Assembly: GCA_030040315.1 (NCBI GenBank)
Contig: JASHTY010000331.1
Coordinates: 1-42,052 of the forward strand
DNA length: 42,052 nucleotides
Reading direction: 5' to 3'
From: Terriglobia bacterium
GTDB taxonomy: Bacteria; Acidobacteriota; Terriglobia; UBA7540
Below, piece by piece: positions 17,508 to 27,436 of this stretch (within the stretch, counting starts at the first letter, position 1; every line of letters begins with the position of its first letter). The notes under the pieces are model-generated. The model made no database searches. It worked only from the letters and a program-made list of their open reading frames with translations, and was not told the DNA's origin. Made by a program: the position numbers and the translations under genes.

Positions 17508-18578
17508 TCATGTGACAAGTCCTGCGAGTGCTGCACGTGCCTGTTCCCGATGGTTTTGCCGCTGGATATGTGCCAATCGGCCGTCGCGAGAAACCACGTC
17601 GAAGATTACTTTGCTGCCTTCGAATTCGAAGCGGAAGTTCAATTCGCGCAACCCGGCTATCCTCATCGCATGGCGCAGTTGCGTCGTATTCTCCTCACAG
17701 TAAAGGGTCAGGAAGCCGCCGCCACCGGCGCCGGAAATCTTGCCACCGATAGCTCCGTGGCGCTTGGCCAGTTCATACCAAGCATCTATCTGCGGATTGG
17801 TAATGCCCTCGGAAAGCCGCTTCTTCGTTTGCCAATGGACATCCATTAATTCACCAAACCGGCGCAGGTTTCCATCTACAATCGCGGCACAAGATTCAAT
17901 TCCAATATCTTTTATCTCCCGCAGGCTCGCGACTACCTTTTTGTCATTTCGTTTGGTCGCCGAATCCTGCTTATGTAAGATGGCGGAAGCGTCTCGCTCG
18001 TCATGCGTGTAAAACATCAACAAGTTATGCTCGAGGGCTTGTAGTATTTCGGAGTCGAGTCCCAGCCGGGTTACATTGACGTTGCCGTCGCGGGCGATTT
18101 CCAGCATGGTCAGCCCGCCAAACGCTGCCATATATTGGTCCTGTTTGCCAATTGGCTTCCCCAACACTTCGAGTTCGATGTGACAGGCTTCCTCGGCAAG
18201 CTGCTGCGGCCCGACAGGGCTTTGTGTCAAGGCATGCATGGCGTTGAGCAATCCAACCAAGTAGGCACTGGAAGAGCCTAAACCAGTTCCGGCAGGGATG
18301 TCGGCGATGGAAACGATTTCAACGCCCCGTGAAATATCAAAATGACGCAACGCCTCACGCGCCAATGTGTGTTCAACCTGGTCCACATGATCCACAAGCT
18401 CTGTCTTTGAATACTTCACACGAACCTTGTCGTCAAGTATTGGCGTGTTTACGTTCAGATACATGTACTTGTCGACGCCAACGGAAAGTATAAATCCGCC
18501 ATGGTCGCGATAAAAGGAGGGAAGGTCCGTTCCACCTCCTCCAAGCGTTACGCGGAAGGGAGTCCGGGTGATAATCAT
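17508..18578 (-). CDS. hddA: GHMP-family sugar kinase, HddA-like (D-glycero-alpha-D-manno-heptose-7-phosphate kinase)
   Basis: 'MIITRTPFRVTLGGGGTDLPSFYRDHGGFILSVGVDKYMYL', 'IPAGTGLGSSSAYLVGLLNAM', 'GGKISGAGGGGFLTLYC'. Confidence 0.88.
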   Translation of the reverse strand: MIITRTPFRVTLGGGGTDLPSFYRDHGGFILSVGVDKYMYLNVNTPILDDKVRVKYSKTELVDHVDQVEHTLAREALRHFDISRGVEIVSIADIPAGTGLGSSSAYLVGLLNAMHALTQSPVGPQQLAEEACHIELEVLGKPIGKQDQYMAAFGGLTMLEIARDGNVNVTRLGLDSEILQALEHNLLMFYTHDERDASAILHKQDSATKRNDKKVVASLREIKDIGIESCAAIVDGNLRRFGELMDVHWQTKKRLSEGITNPQIDAWYELAKRHGAIGGKISGAGGGGFLTLYCEENTTQLRHAMRIAGLRELNFRFEFEGSKVIFDVVSRDGRLAHIQRQNHREQARAALAGLVT

Positions 18579-18633
18579 GGTTGCTCCTGAGTATGAATGG
18601 GAATTGCTTTCAGTTTCTCAATTGCCTGAGGGG

Positions 18634-19590
18634 CTAAGCCGTTTTGACCTGATTGGTTTGAACTACTTGAAGTACACGGTCCTTAATGTATTGAACAGAT
18701 CGTCGCAAACCCTCGTGGATATCGATCTTTGGTTCCCACCCAAGTTTACGGCCAGATGAAATATCCGCCAGTGTCACTTGCGCTTCGCCCGGCAAATCTG
18801 CCTTGTAGATTGGCCGGAGCCCGGTTTGCAGCAATTCCTCAATGAGCCGATAAATTTCATTAATAGAAAAATTTACGCCTGTGCCCACGTTATAGATGCC
18901 TCCATTTGAGCGCGGGTCTTTAAGAAGTGTCAAGTGGAAATCATTGACATCGTCCACATAGATAAAATCCCGCCGCTTTTCGCCGGTTCCATAGATGATA
19001 GGAGCCTCGCCACGCAGCATTCGAATGATGAATGCGCTCATGACCGGCGGGACCACACGCCGCCAGTCCTGCGCGGGGCCATAAACATTGAAGTACCGGA
19101 CGATGGTCAAATTCATGCTGTAAAGATCGCGATAACTCTCGCAGAAGGTACAGCCGCCATGCTTGCTGGCCGCGTAGACACCGATCGGCCGAACCTTGTC
19201 TTCGCGGGTAGGAAATTCATGGATTCCTTCGTACTCGGCAGAGGTGTCGGCGTAAATGAACTTACCAACTTTTGCCTGCCGTGCGGCTTCCAGAATGTTA
19301 AGAGTTCCAACCGCGTTTATTTGCGCCGCATCAAGCGGATTTGCCAGGCAATCGGTCAGTGAGTTCTTCGCAGCCAAATGAAAAACCGCGTCTGCCCCCT
19401 GGAGCAGGGAATAGACCTCCTTGTTGCAAATATCTGTCTTATGAAAATCGACGCGCGCGTCAACATTCTCGATCGTTCCGGATACTAAGTTGTCTATACC
19501 TACAACGGAATAACCTCGGTTGAGCAGGTGCATAGCCAAATTGCTGCCAATGAATCCGGCAACACCCGTCACGATCACTTTCTTCTGCAT
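18634..19590 (-). CDS. NAD-dependent epimerase/dehydratase (SDR, extended)
   Basis: 'VIVTGVAGFIGSNLAMHLLNRGYSVVGIDNL' Rossmann motif, 'YAASK' catalytic motif, 'GTGEKRRDFIYVDDV'. Confidence 0.92.
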   Translation of the reverse strand: MQKKVIVTGVAGFIGSNLAMHLLNRGYSVVGIDNLVSGTIENVDARVDFHKTDICNKEVYSLLQGADAVFHLAAKNSLTDCLANPLDAAQINAVGTLNILEAARQAKVGKFIYADTSAEYEGIHEFPTREDKVRPIGVYAASKHGGCTFCESYRDLYSMNLTIVRYFNVYGPAQDWRRVVPPVMSAFIIRMLRGEAPIIYGTGEKRRDFIYVDDVNDFHLTLLKDPRSNGGIYNVGTGVNFSINEIYRLIEELLQTGLRPIYKADLPGEAQVTLADISSGRKLGWEPKIDIHEGLRRSVQYIKDRVLQVVQTNQVKTA

Positions 19591-19652
19591 TCTAGGCCAA
19601 TGTCTCCTGACATTTGAAATGGGATTTGACTTGGTGCCAAAAGAAAATTAGT

Positions 19653-21179
19653 TTAGAAAGCGCCTTCGGCGCGCAGGACTTTCCAGAAGGTCCTGATGAT
19701 AATCCACAAGTCCAACCATATGGTCCAATGATCGATGTAGAACATATCCATTTTAATTTTTTCCTCATAGGTAGTCATCTGCCGACCCGTGACTTGCCAA
19801 TACCCGGTCAGGCCGGGTTTAACTGAAAGCAACTTTGGTAGTAACTGACCGTACCGCTCGGCCTGCGGTTGGGTAATGGTTCTGGGGCCCACCAAGCTTA
19901 TGTCACCCCGCAAGATACTGAAGAATGAGGGGAACTCGTCGACACTGTACTTGCGGAGAACACGTCCGATGCGAGTAACGCGCGGATCCCGATGAAGCTT
20001 AAACTTTAACTCAAACTGTCGCCGTAGCTCTCGATTTTTTTCCAATACCTGATCTGCATCGACGCGCATGGTTCGGAACTTCAGGTAGTGGTGAGTCTTC
20101 CTGTCCTGCCCGATATACGGGCTGCGATAGAAGATCGGCCCGCCGTCCTCCAGCTTGATCAGCAGTCCCACACCAGGAAGAACAAGCAGAGTCATCAAGC
20201 TGCCTACAATCCCGGCAATGATGTCGATGCACGATTTTGCTGTGGCTCTTAACCGTCGCGACCAAACCGGGGTTGCGTAGAATCGGAAGAATCCAGAAAA
20301 ATCGTCCAGTTCGAAATTAAACTCCGAAGTGGCAAACAGGTCGGAGTAGACCTCCACGTCTACACCCCGAGCCTTTGAGCGGTGAAGGATTTCGCGTACC
20401 CATTCGTGTGAACCAGGAGTGGTGCTGGGAAGGCTGACCACCACCAATTGCGGACTAAGCTTATCGACGGCGTCTTCCCAGCGGGCGAGAGCGTCGGATC
20501 GCGCGCGAGCACACGAAGAAGCGGGATATCTCTCGCTCGGTTCGGACGCAGGAATCACGCCAACTACTCGATACCCTTGATGCCGCTGGACTGCGAGAAG
20601 GTTTTGGAACTCGGCCAGTGTTTCCGTGCTGCCCACCCAAAGAGCTTTCTGTTGTGCCAGTCCCCGCTTCCACAGCATCCCATACAATCCCTTCAGACTC
20701 TGACGGAAGAGGGGAACTATGACCAATGCCAGACCGTACCAGCACACAAACAGATATCGGGAAAATCCCAAGTCCTTGAAGAAGATGAAATTCGCGCAAA
20801 CCAAGGCTAGGAAGGACAGGGAAACGGCTCGAAAGATAATAGCCAGCTCTTTCTCCGGCCTGCGCAGATCGGGATTCTGATACCCCTCCGCCAGATACAA
20901 GACCGCCAGCAGGAAGGGTAGATAGAACCACTGGTACCCGGCGGGACTCATATAAGACCGGGGAATATGAAAGAGCCACTGCATAGCCACCCGGGCAGTT
21001 TCATTTGTTAGCGCGATTGCTGCAGCATCGCAGGCCAGGAAAAGCAGGCGCTTGACGCCGCTTCGGCTCAGCGCGTCGAGAAAGCTCTCCCTGGGGACTC
21101 TCGCCTCCGCCACTGCGGCGAGGTCTGCCCGTCCCGCCTCGACCTCATTCACCTGAATAGTGCCCATATTCAGCAACAA
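19653..21179 (-). CDS. Polyprenyl-phosphate sugar-1-phosphate transferase (exopolysaccharide biosynthesis polyprenyl glycosylphosphotransferase)
   Basis: N-terminal TM helices, C-terminal 'GPIFYRSPYIGQDRKTHHYLKFRTMRVDAD', 'VTRIGRVLRKYSVDEFPSFFSILRGDISLVGPRTI', 'LLSVKPGLTGYWQVTGR'. Confidence 0.95.
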   Translation of the reverse strand: MLLNMGTIQVNEVEAGRADLAAVAEARVPRESFLDALSRSGVKRLLFLACDAAAIALTNETARVAMQWLFHIPRSYMSPAGYQWFYLPFLLAVLYLAEGYQNPDLRRPEKELAIIFRAVSLSFLALVCANFIFFKDLGFSRYLFVCWYGLALVIVPLFRQSLKGLYGMLWKRGLAQQKALWVGSTETLAEFQNLLAVQRHQGYRVVGVIPASEPSERYPASSCARARSDALARWEDAVDKLSPQLVVVSLPSTTPGSHEWVREILHRSKARGVDVEVYSDLFATSEFNFELDDFSGFFRFYATPVWSRRLRATAKSCIDIIAGIVGSLMTLLVLPGVGLLIKLEDGGPIFYRSPYIGQDRKTHHYLKFRTMRVDADQVLEKNRELRRQFELKFKLHRDPRVTRIGRVLRKYSVDEFPSFFSILRGDISLVGPRTITQPQAERYGQLLPKLLSVKPGLTGYWQVTGRQMTTYEEKIKMDMFYIDHWTIWLDLWIIIRTFWKVLRAEGAF

Positions 21180-21185
21180 TCTCCA

Positions 21186-22085
21186 TCAAGGTTTACGGGC
21201 TACGAGCAATGTTGAGTATCCTACCACCACATGCCGGAACGCCAACCAATAAATGCACTCGGTACCGACATGCAGAACCCGCTTAGCCACGTTTTTCCAG
21301 TGGTCGTCGTTGAAGATCAGGGGAGCATTGCGCAGGTAAACAGGTTCGAATCCGCAGCGGCTGATGAGCTTGGAGAGCGTTTTGGGCTCGAATGAGCACA
21401 GGTGAAGAGGAGGATCGAATCCCACCAGTGGCTTGCGCGGGGTCTCCATCCAAAAGGGATCGCCGAAGCCGAAGCGCTTCCGTGTTTCCCCCACCAGGGC
21501 GTGCAGGCGCGCATCCGGCACCACGATGACTAGAATCCCGCCGCTGCGGATTCGTGGCCGTAAAAGGGACAGGATCGCCGCAGGATCCTTCAGATGCTCA
21601 AGAACGTTGAGCAGCGATACCACGTCGAACTCACGGGTCGTGCCCGATGCTGCGAATCCTTCCACTGTCCCGTGAAAGGTTTCCACTCCATGCTCGGAGC
21701 GCGCGTACGCGCTGCCGCTCAGCGAGGGCTCCACACCAAACACCTCAAATCCCGCTTGGCGCAGACAGCGGAGGAAATTACCGGATCCGCTGCCTACATC
21801 CATTGCCGACCCGGTTTGTTTGTAACGCAAGATGACATTTCGAACTTTGCGGTTGAAGGGCTCTTCTCCGATCCGCCACTGGTTACCCTGGTCAAAGTCC
21901 GCGTAGAGTTGTTCCAATTCTTGGAGACTCGGTTGTGGATTCACATAGCGTAGTCCACAGGAGTCGCACCGGACAATGCAGTAACTTCGGGCGTTGAGGT
22001 AAGGCGTGCAGGGCGAGGTGGTGCATACAGGACACGCAACCGTTTCGCGATCTGTCATGCTCATTTCCCCTGCCGGTGAGCCCAA
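21186..22085 (-). CDS. Class I SAM methyltransferase with N-terminal Cys-rich (zinc-ribbon-like) region
   Basis: 'CPVCTTSPCTPYLNARSYCIVRCDSCGLRYVNPQP' then 'SAMDVGSGSGNFLRCLRQAGFEVFGVEPS' and 'FDVVSLLNVLEHLKDP'. Confidence 0.88.
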   Translation of the reverse strand: MGSPAGEMSMTDRETVACPVCTTSPCTPYLNARSYCIVRCDSCGLRYVNPQPSLQELEQLYADFDQGNQWRIGEEPFNRKVRNVILRYKQTGSAMDVGSGSGNFLRCLRQAGFEVFGVEPSLSGSAYARSEHGVETFHGTVEGFAASGTTREFDVVSLLNVLEHLKDPAAILSLLRPRIRSGGILVIVVPDARLHALVGETRKRFGFGDPFWMETPRKPLVGFDPPLHLCSFEPKTLSKLISRCGFEPVYLRNAPLIFNDDHWKNVAKRVLHVGTECIYWLAFRHVVVGYSTLLVARKP

Positions 22086-22147
22086 GTTCCCTCCTCTATC
22101 GCCTATTCATGCGTCTTGCTCGTGATCAGCCTTCCCCAACGCGGCAT

Positions 22148-22927
22148 TCACTCCTTGCTTCCCAGCTCGTAGGTCTTCAAGCCAGCCAATTGCAGCGTAA
22201 TTGCCCATAGAAACCTCGGAATGCATTTCAGATATCGGATCCCCAGCCTGCGAGGTTCGTGGAAAAGCCGGTGTACCCAGGCCAAACCGGTGCGCGCCAT
22301 CCAGGGGGGCGGGATCTTACTCCGCCCTACATTCATGTCGAAGGCGGCGCCCACCCCCACCATCAGGGTGGTATCAATCCTTCCGAGATATTGCTCCATG
22401 AAGAGCTCTTGCTTGGGAGTGCTTAGGCCAATCCATGTGACATCGGGTTTCAAGCGTGTGAAGAGCTCGATAACCTCCGACTCTTCCTGGTGATTTAAAG
22501 GCCGAAAGGGTGGCGTGTAGGTACCGACGACTTTCAACCCGGGATAGCGACGAGTGAGAACATCTTTTAGTTCCTCCGCGACTCCGGGGGCTCCTCCGTA
22601 GAAAAACTGGGTATAACCCTTTTGGCTGGCAAGGTTGCAAAATTTCTGAATCAGGATCGGTCCGCTTACCAGGTCCATCCCCTTGCAGCCTTGCGCCCAA
22701 CCCACCCAAACCGTCGGGCGCCCGTCAGGGACGTTGAGAAAGGAGCGGTTTAGAACTCTTTTGAAGTCGCTCAGATGTTGCGCTTCGATGATGCCATGTA
22801 CGCCTGTAACACACACGTACCCCCGCGATTTTTGAATAACGGCCGCCTCCATCAACTCCACGGCTGACTGAAAATTTAGGCTGTGAACACCTACTCCCAG
22901 GACATTCGCCCGTCGAATCATCGGCAA
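22148..22927 (-). CDS. WecG/TagA/CpsF family glycosyltransferase (GT26)
   Basis: 'VPDGRPTVWVGWAQGC', 'FFYGGAPGVAEELKDVLTRRYPGLKVVGTYTPPFRPL', 'DVTWIGLSTPKQELFM', 'MVGVGAAFDMNVGR'. Confidence 0.94.
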   Translation of the reverse strand: MPMIRRANVLGVGVHSLNFQSAVELMEAAVIQKSRGYVCVTGVHGIIEAQHLSDFKRVLNRSFLNVPDGRPTVWVGWAQGCKGMDLVSGPILIQKFCNLASQKGYTQFFYGGAPGVAEELKDVLTRRYPGLKVVGTYTPPFRPLNHQEESEVIELFTRLKPDVTWIGLSTPKQELFMEQYLGRIDTTLMVGVGAAFDMNVGRSKIPPPWMARTGLAWVHRLFHEPRRLGIRYLKCIPRFLWAITLQLAGLKTYELGSKE

Positions 22928-23568
22928 ATTATGAATCCCTTGTCAGCGATGCAGAAGCTTATTCTGGCGCCACGGGGCCACTCCGTTGGGAGACCCCCGG
23001 CTCTGCCGCAAGGGGAGCAAAAGTTTGACAGTTACCGTAGTACGTGACACGAAAGTTCATCACGATATAGGGCGTCGAATGCCAAGGTTCGGTAAACACG
23101 TCCCAATTCTTGCAGCAGAGTCATGCGAACCTTCTGAATACCGCGGCACGGATTAGGATTGGAAGCCGCGATAAAGAGTGCCACGACATGCGGTACAATC
23201 GCTTCACAAAGGTTTTGCGGGGCCGCGATAGCGCCCCCGCAGCCGTTTGGAGCTGTTCACTGTATTTGAAAGCCTCCGGCTTTGCCGGAGAGTAATTACT
23301 TGAATTGCCGCAACAATTGGCAATCATTGACTTGGGAAATCCGGAGACCCGTTCGACGTGCACTTTGGCTCCTGGAAAACAAGAAGCTCCTATGAGCTAT
23401 CTGTACAAAATGCGCCTTTCCGATTCTGCGAATCTTGTTGGCGAGCTCTCTTTGACGATGTAGAGACTGGTGAACCGACTCCCCTTGGGCAATTGGTGTG
23501 TTTAAATCTTTCTTGGGCAGGCTCGCATATTCAAATACAGATTTGCTCGTCACAATGACGGAAGGGCT

Positions 23569-25110
23569 TCACGCGCGGGCTGTTCGGATTTTCTCCACAA
23601 GCGCTGATGTAGAGATGCCGTGCCGTATGGGGACCCGGCCTATGATTCCTCCATAGCTCTTCACGAATTCTGCGCCGACTACTTGTGACTCCAGATATTG
23701 GTCGCCTTTCACCAGCACTTCCGGCCGAATGCCATGAAGGAGGTTCATGGGGTCCGATTCCTCAAATATCACGACGTAGTCCACGCAGCCCAGGGTGGCG
23801 ATCGCATAAGCGCGATCTTCGGCAGGGACGATGGGGCGTCCCTCGCCTTTCAACTGCTTGACCGAGGCATCGCTGTTTATCGCCACGATCAAGACATCGC
23901 CGAGCTTTTTGGCCTCGCGCAGAAGATGCATGTGCCCAACGTGAAGGAGGTCGAAGCAGCCGTTCGTAAACACAACCTTCTTTTGCTCCTGCCGCAAACT
24001 TTCGGTGATCAGGGTCAATTCTTCAAGCGTTCGAACTTTTGCGTCGGCTGAAAAGTGGCGAAGGCCCAACTCTCGTTCCACTTCAAATGGGTGCACAGCA
24101 GCCGCTCCGGCTTTCCCCACGGCGACCCCTGCGGCGAGGTTCCCGAATTGCGCGGCCAACGCATAGTTGGCGCCGGAACAAGCAGCCAGCGAGAAGGCCG
24201 CCAGCAGCGTATCGCCGGCCCCGGTTACATCGAAGACCTCGCGCGCACTGGTCGGGAAGTGCTGGAAGCCGTGACAATCTACGAGGCTAACGCCTTCCGC
24301 ACCGCGGGTAACCAACAGCGCATCGAGGCACAAATCCTTGACCTGACGCTGTACGAGTTCATCCCGTCGAGCCTCCGTCGTGCTCTCGAACCGGGAGAAA
24401 GAAATCCCCATCGCCGCCTCAGCTTCTAGCGCGTTCGGGGTCAGAACGGAGGCTCCCCGATATCGGCTCCAGTCCTTGCCCTTGGGATCGACGAAAACGG
24501 GTTTCCCCGCTGATCGCGCCATCTCAATGAGTTTCTGAAGAAAAGCGGGCGGCAAAGCCCCTTTGGCATAGTCCGAAATCACAGTCCCTTGCACATGACC
24601 CATCACGCCAGCGGCGAACTCCAGTATTTGGGCAGCGGATTCTGAGGTTATTGGGTGGCAAGTTTCCTCATCCACCCGGAGCACCTGTTGTTGGCCGCTA
24701 AATTGATATCGCCCCTCCGGCTGTCCCGGGTGGACCGCCACCACGCGGGTTTTGAGCGTAGTTTTGCGGCCTTGCTCCCGGATGACTCGCAGCTTTTGGC
24801 AGGAACGAACCGCACGCAGCTCTTGCTCCAATAACGCTCCAATTTCATCATCGCCTACTATCGCCGCACAGCAAATCTCGGCACCGAGGCTAGCGACGTT
24901 GCGGACAACATTGCCCGCGCCGCCCAACGACTGCCGCGTCTGCCGGGCCGAGATTACCGGCGTTGGCGATTCCGGAGAAATACGGTTCGCCTCGCCGTAG
25001 ATGGTTCGGTCCAACATAAAGTCACCGACCAGCATTAGGCGGCACCCAGAAATCGACTGCAGCAGTGGCGCAAGCGATTGGGCTTCAAGCGACATCGAAG
25101 AATGCGACAC
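23569..25110 (-). CDS. hldE: Bifunctional D-glycero-beta-D-manno-heptose-7-phosphate kinase / heptose-1-phosphate adenylyltransferase
   Basis: PfkB-type kinase half ('MLVGDFMLDRTIYGEANRISPESPTPVI...SLGGAGNVVRNVASLGAEI', 'DVTGAGDTLLAAFSLA') and nucleotidyltransferase half ('VVFTNGCFDLLHVGHMHLLREAKKLGDVLIVAINSDASVKQLKG'). Confidence 0.95.
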   Translation of the reverse strand: MSHSSMSLEAQSLAPLLQSISGCRLMLVGDFMLDRTIYGEANRISPESPTPVISARQTRQSLGGAGNVVRNVASLGAEICCAAIVGDDEIGALLEQELRAVRSCQKLRVIREQGRKTTLKTRVVAVHPGQPEGRYQFSGQQQVLRVDEETCHPITSESAAQILEFAAGVMGHVQGTVISDYAKGALPPAFLQKLIEMARSAGKPVFVDPKGKDWSRYRGASVLTPNALEAEAAMGISFSRFESTTEARRDELVQRQVKDLCLDALLVTRGAEGVSLVDCHGFQHFPTSAREVFDVTGAGDTLLAAFSLAACSGANYALAAQFGNLAAGVAVGKAGAAAVHPFEVERELGLRHFSADAKVRTLEELTLITESLRQEQKKVVFTNGCFDLLHVGHMHLLREAKKLGDVLIVAINSDASVKQLKGEGRPIVPAEDRAYAIATLGCVDYVVIFEESDPMNLLHGIRPEVLVKGDQYLESQVVGAEFVKSYGGIIGRVPIRHGISTSALVEKIRTARA

Positions 25111-25116
25111 GGTTCC

Positions 25117-26343
25117 TTATCCAGTGAGCAGGGTTTTGTGGAGTTTTGAATTTCTCGTGGCCAGAAGGCCTGCAAGCCGTTCTTCCAGGGCCGCGACCAC
25201 TCTGGAGACCGATAAATCGGTCAAACAGTAGGGCTGGTCGAATTTGCATGAGTCGCCGCAAGGCCGGCAGGGGAAGCCTTCAAGCATGACGACTGAGTGG
25301 TGGGGCCCATAGGGTGCCCACCACTTGGGCTCGGTGCAACCGAAAACCGCCACCACCGGCGTTCCTACGCCCGCGGCAATATGCATGGGGCCGCCATCAT
25401 TGCAAAGCAACAAATCGCATTTTTGCAATAAGGCCATTAACATCCCAATGTCCGGTCTGACCCGCGTGTGAGGATTCGGAAGCGGCAAATCCCAACCATA
25501 CCCGTCGGGCTGCGCGAAGGCAAGAAATCGCACTGGGAATTTTTTCGCCACCGCCTCGGCAACCGCGGCAAATTTATCTAGTCCCCAGTAGCGCACCGGA
25601 TCGCCCGCGCCGGGATGAATTCCCACAACCAACTCTTCCTTATCCAGGCCCTCTGCAGCCCAAAAATCTTCGGCGGCACCCTTGTCCCCTTCGCTAAGTT
25701 GCAGCATCACCCGATCCAAGGCCGGTTTCCCTCCCAAATACCCCACAAGCTGTGTTAACAAGTCGGCATGGTGGGGATGGGCGAGGTCAGCTTTGACGAG
25801 ATCCGTCAAACAGAACCCGCCACCGCCATGATTAAACCCTAAACGCCTCCGAGCGCCCGAGCAGAAAAGCAGCAGGTTGTTGCGGATGTCCGCGTGGCCA
25901 TCAATTGCCAGGTCAAAGCGCCTTCGCCGGAGATCTCGCAGCAGGCCCAGGAATTCACTCGACAGATACCTTTTGGGATGATACTTGCCCGTCCGCCGAG
26001 ACCATGGGATCGCCGCCGTCACGATTTCATCTACCCAGGGGCAATTCTCAAGGATCTTGCGCGTATCCGGATGAACCAGGATCGTTATACGGGCCTCGGG
26101 GAAGCACTGACGCAGACTAGCAAGGGCCGGCGTGGTCAACACCAAATCCCCTAACCTCCAGACATTCACCCAAAGGATGCGCTTTGACGCCTTCAGGTCT
26201 TCTGCCCGAAAAGCACGACGGCGCAAAAGGTTCGGCAGGAAGAGCACTGAACCCAGCGCTTCGAACAACGGGATGAGCTTTTGTTTTTTTGCTGTTGCCT
26301 TCAGATACGGCATTGCAAACCCTGAGAATTTCCTTTCTCCCAA
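25117..26343 (-). CDS. Glycosyltransferase family 9 (heptosyltransferase-like)
   Basis: 'RILWVNVWRLGDLVLTTPALASLRQCFPEARITILVHP', 'VVGIHPGAGDPVRYWGLDKFAAVAEAVA', 'CDLLLCNDGGPMHIAAGVGTPVVAVFG'. Confidence 0.92.
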   Translation of the reverse strand: MGERKFSGFAMPYLKATAKKQKLIPLFEALGSVLFLPNLLRRRAFRAEDLKASKRILWVNVWRLGDLVLTTPALASLRQCFPEARITILVHPDTRKILENCPWVDEIVTAAIPWSRRTGKYHPKRYLSSEFLGLLRDLRRRRFDLAIDGHADIRNNLLLFCSGARRRLGFNHGGGGFCLTDLVKADLAHPHHADLLTQLVGYLGGKPALDRVMLQLSEGDKGAAEDFWAAEGLDKEELVVGIHPGAGDPVRYWGLDKFAAVAEAVAKKFPVRFLAFAQPDGYGWDLPLPNPHTRVRPDIGMLMALLQKCDLLLCNDGGPMHIAAGVGTPVVAVFGCTEPKWWAPYGPHHSVVMLEGFPCRPCGDSCKFDQPYCLTDLSVSRVVAALEERLAGLLATRNSKLHKTLLTG

Positions 26344-27245
26344 GCCAACATCAAGTCACCAGACAAATCACGTTCAGAATAAAGGCTGCCGTAACTGCCG
26401 GGCACGGCCGATATACCTTCACGCGTGCTATTCCAGGCAGTTGACAGAATGGGGTTCAGGCAGCCTAGCAAAGCACGAGCGTTCTGCCCGAGATGCGCGT
26501 AAAGTCTGGGTATCAATTGAGTCCCGCGGCTGACGCTGACCGCTCGACATAAGACAGCGTTGGGGGCAGCCTTCAGGAGTCGTTCCTGCGCCGCGGCGGG
26601 CGTGTAGATTCTCTGAAAAAAGTGCTTGTTTCCGTCCTGGGTTTCCTGCGCGGCTCCTTCCAACCCGATGCGCTCCTGCTCGACATAGCTTTGCCCCAGG
26701 GGGACCGTCACCAGGAGAATGCCTCCGGGCTTCAGAACCCGCAGCATTTCCCGAACGCTATGGGAATCGCCTGCCTCCCCCCCAACATGCTCGATCAGGG
26801 ACATCGAATACACGACGTCAAATTCTTCCTGGGAATACTTCAGCGAGCGCGCGTCCTGGGCCGAAAAGACGGCCTTGCCTCTTGCGCGGCCTTCTATGGA
26901 CCTCCACAGGATTCGGGCCTCGTCAACCGCCGGCTCATAGATGTCGGTCAGGTGAATCTCGATGTCCAGGTGATAGGCTAGATAAAGGCCCATGCACTTG
27001 GGGCTGCCTACGTCCAGGGCTTTGATTTGGCGAGCCGGGTTGAGGCGCTCAAGATGCTCCCGCAGGCCTCTTTCCACAAACTGATACTCGGGAAATCGAG
27101 TGTACGAGTTGATCGGTTGCAAGATTTTGCCGACTGTCTTTCTTGCCCCCAGTCGAAATCCATTCTTGAGGATATTCGCCACGCCAAGCCGAAGCCCAAA
27201 ACCATAATATCGGGCTTCGTCGTGCCGGAGGATCTTAAACGGCAT
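26301..27245 (-). CDS. Class I SAM-dependent methyltransferase
   Basis: 'KALDVGSPKCMGLYLAYHLDIEIHLTDI', 'EFDVVYSMSLIEHVGGEAGDSHSVREMLRVLKPGGILLVTVPLG'. Start taken as the ATG at 27245 (MPFKILRHDE...); the ORF-track start is further upstream. Confidence 0.85.
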   Translation of the reverse strand: MPFKILRHDEARYYGFGLRLGVANILKNGFRLGARKTVGKILQPINSYTRFPEYQFVERGLREHLERLNPARQIKALDVGSPKCMGLYLAYHLDIEIHLTDIYEPAVDEARILWRSIEGRARGKAVFSAQDARSLKYSQEEFDVVYSMSLIEHVGGEAGDSHSVREMLRVLKPGGILLVTVPLGQSYVEQERIGLEGAAQETQDGNKHFFQRIYTPAAAQERLLKAAPNAVLCRAVSVSRGTQLIPRLYAHLGQNARALLGCLNPILSTAWNSTREGISAVPGSYGSLYSERDLSGDLMLAWEKGNSQGLQCRI

Positions 27246-27436
27246 CGTCTTCCGCGAGAGGAAGTATGGAAATTCCCTGCTGTGCAGTTTCCTTCTTCTC
27301 CAAAATAAGTGAACTACTCCCTCAACCCCGACTCTGTCTGATTCACGCCGGCAATCTCCCACTCGGGTAGGGAAAGCTGGCCTAGTCCCTAATTGGTGTC
27401 ATTTACAATCAAAACCTTTCCTGTTGCCAACATCTC

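Noticed and set aside
23296-23553. 85-aa minus-strand ORF in the hldE/GT26 gap
   Set aside because: No recognisable motif, no clear RBS or neighbour coupling; cannot be distinguished from a chance ORF.
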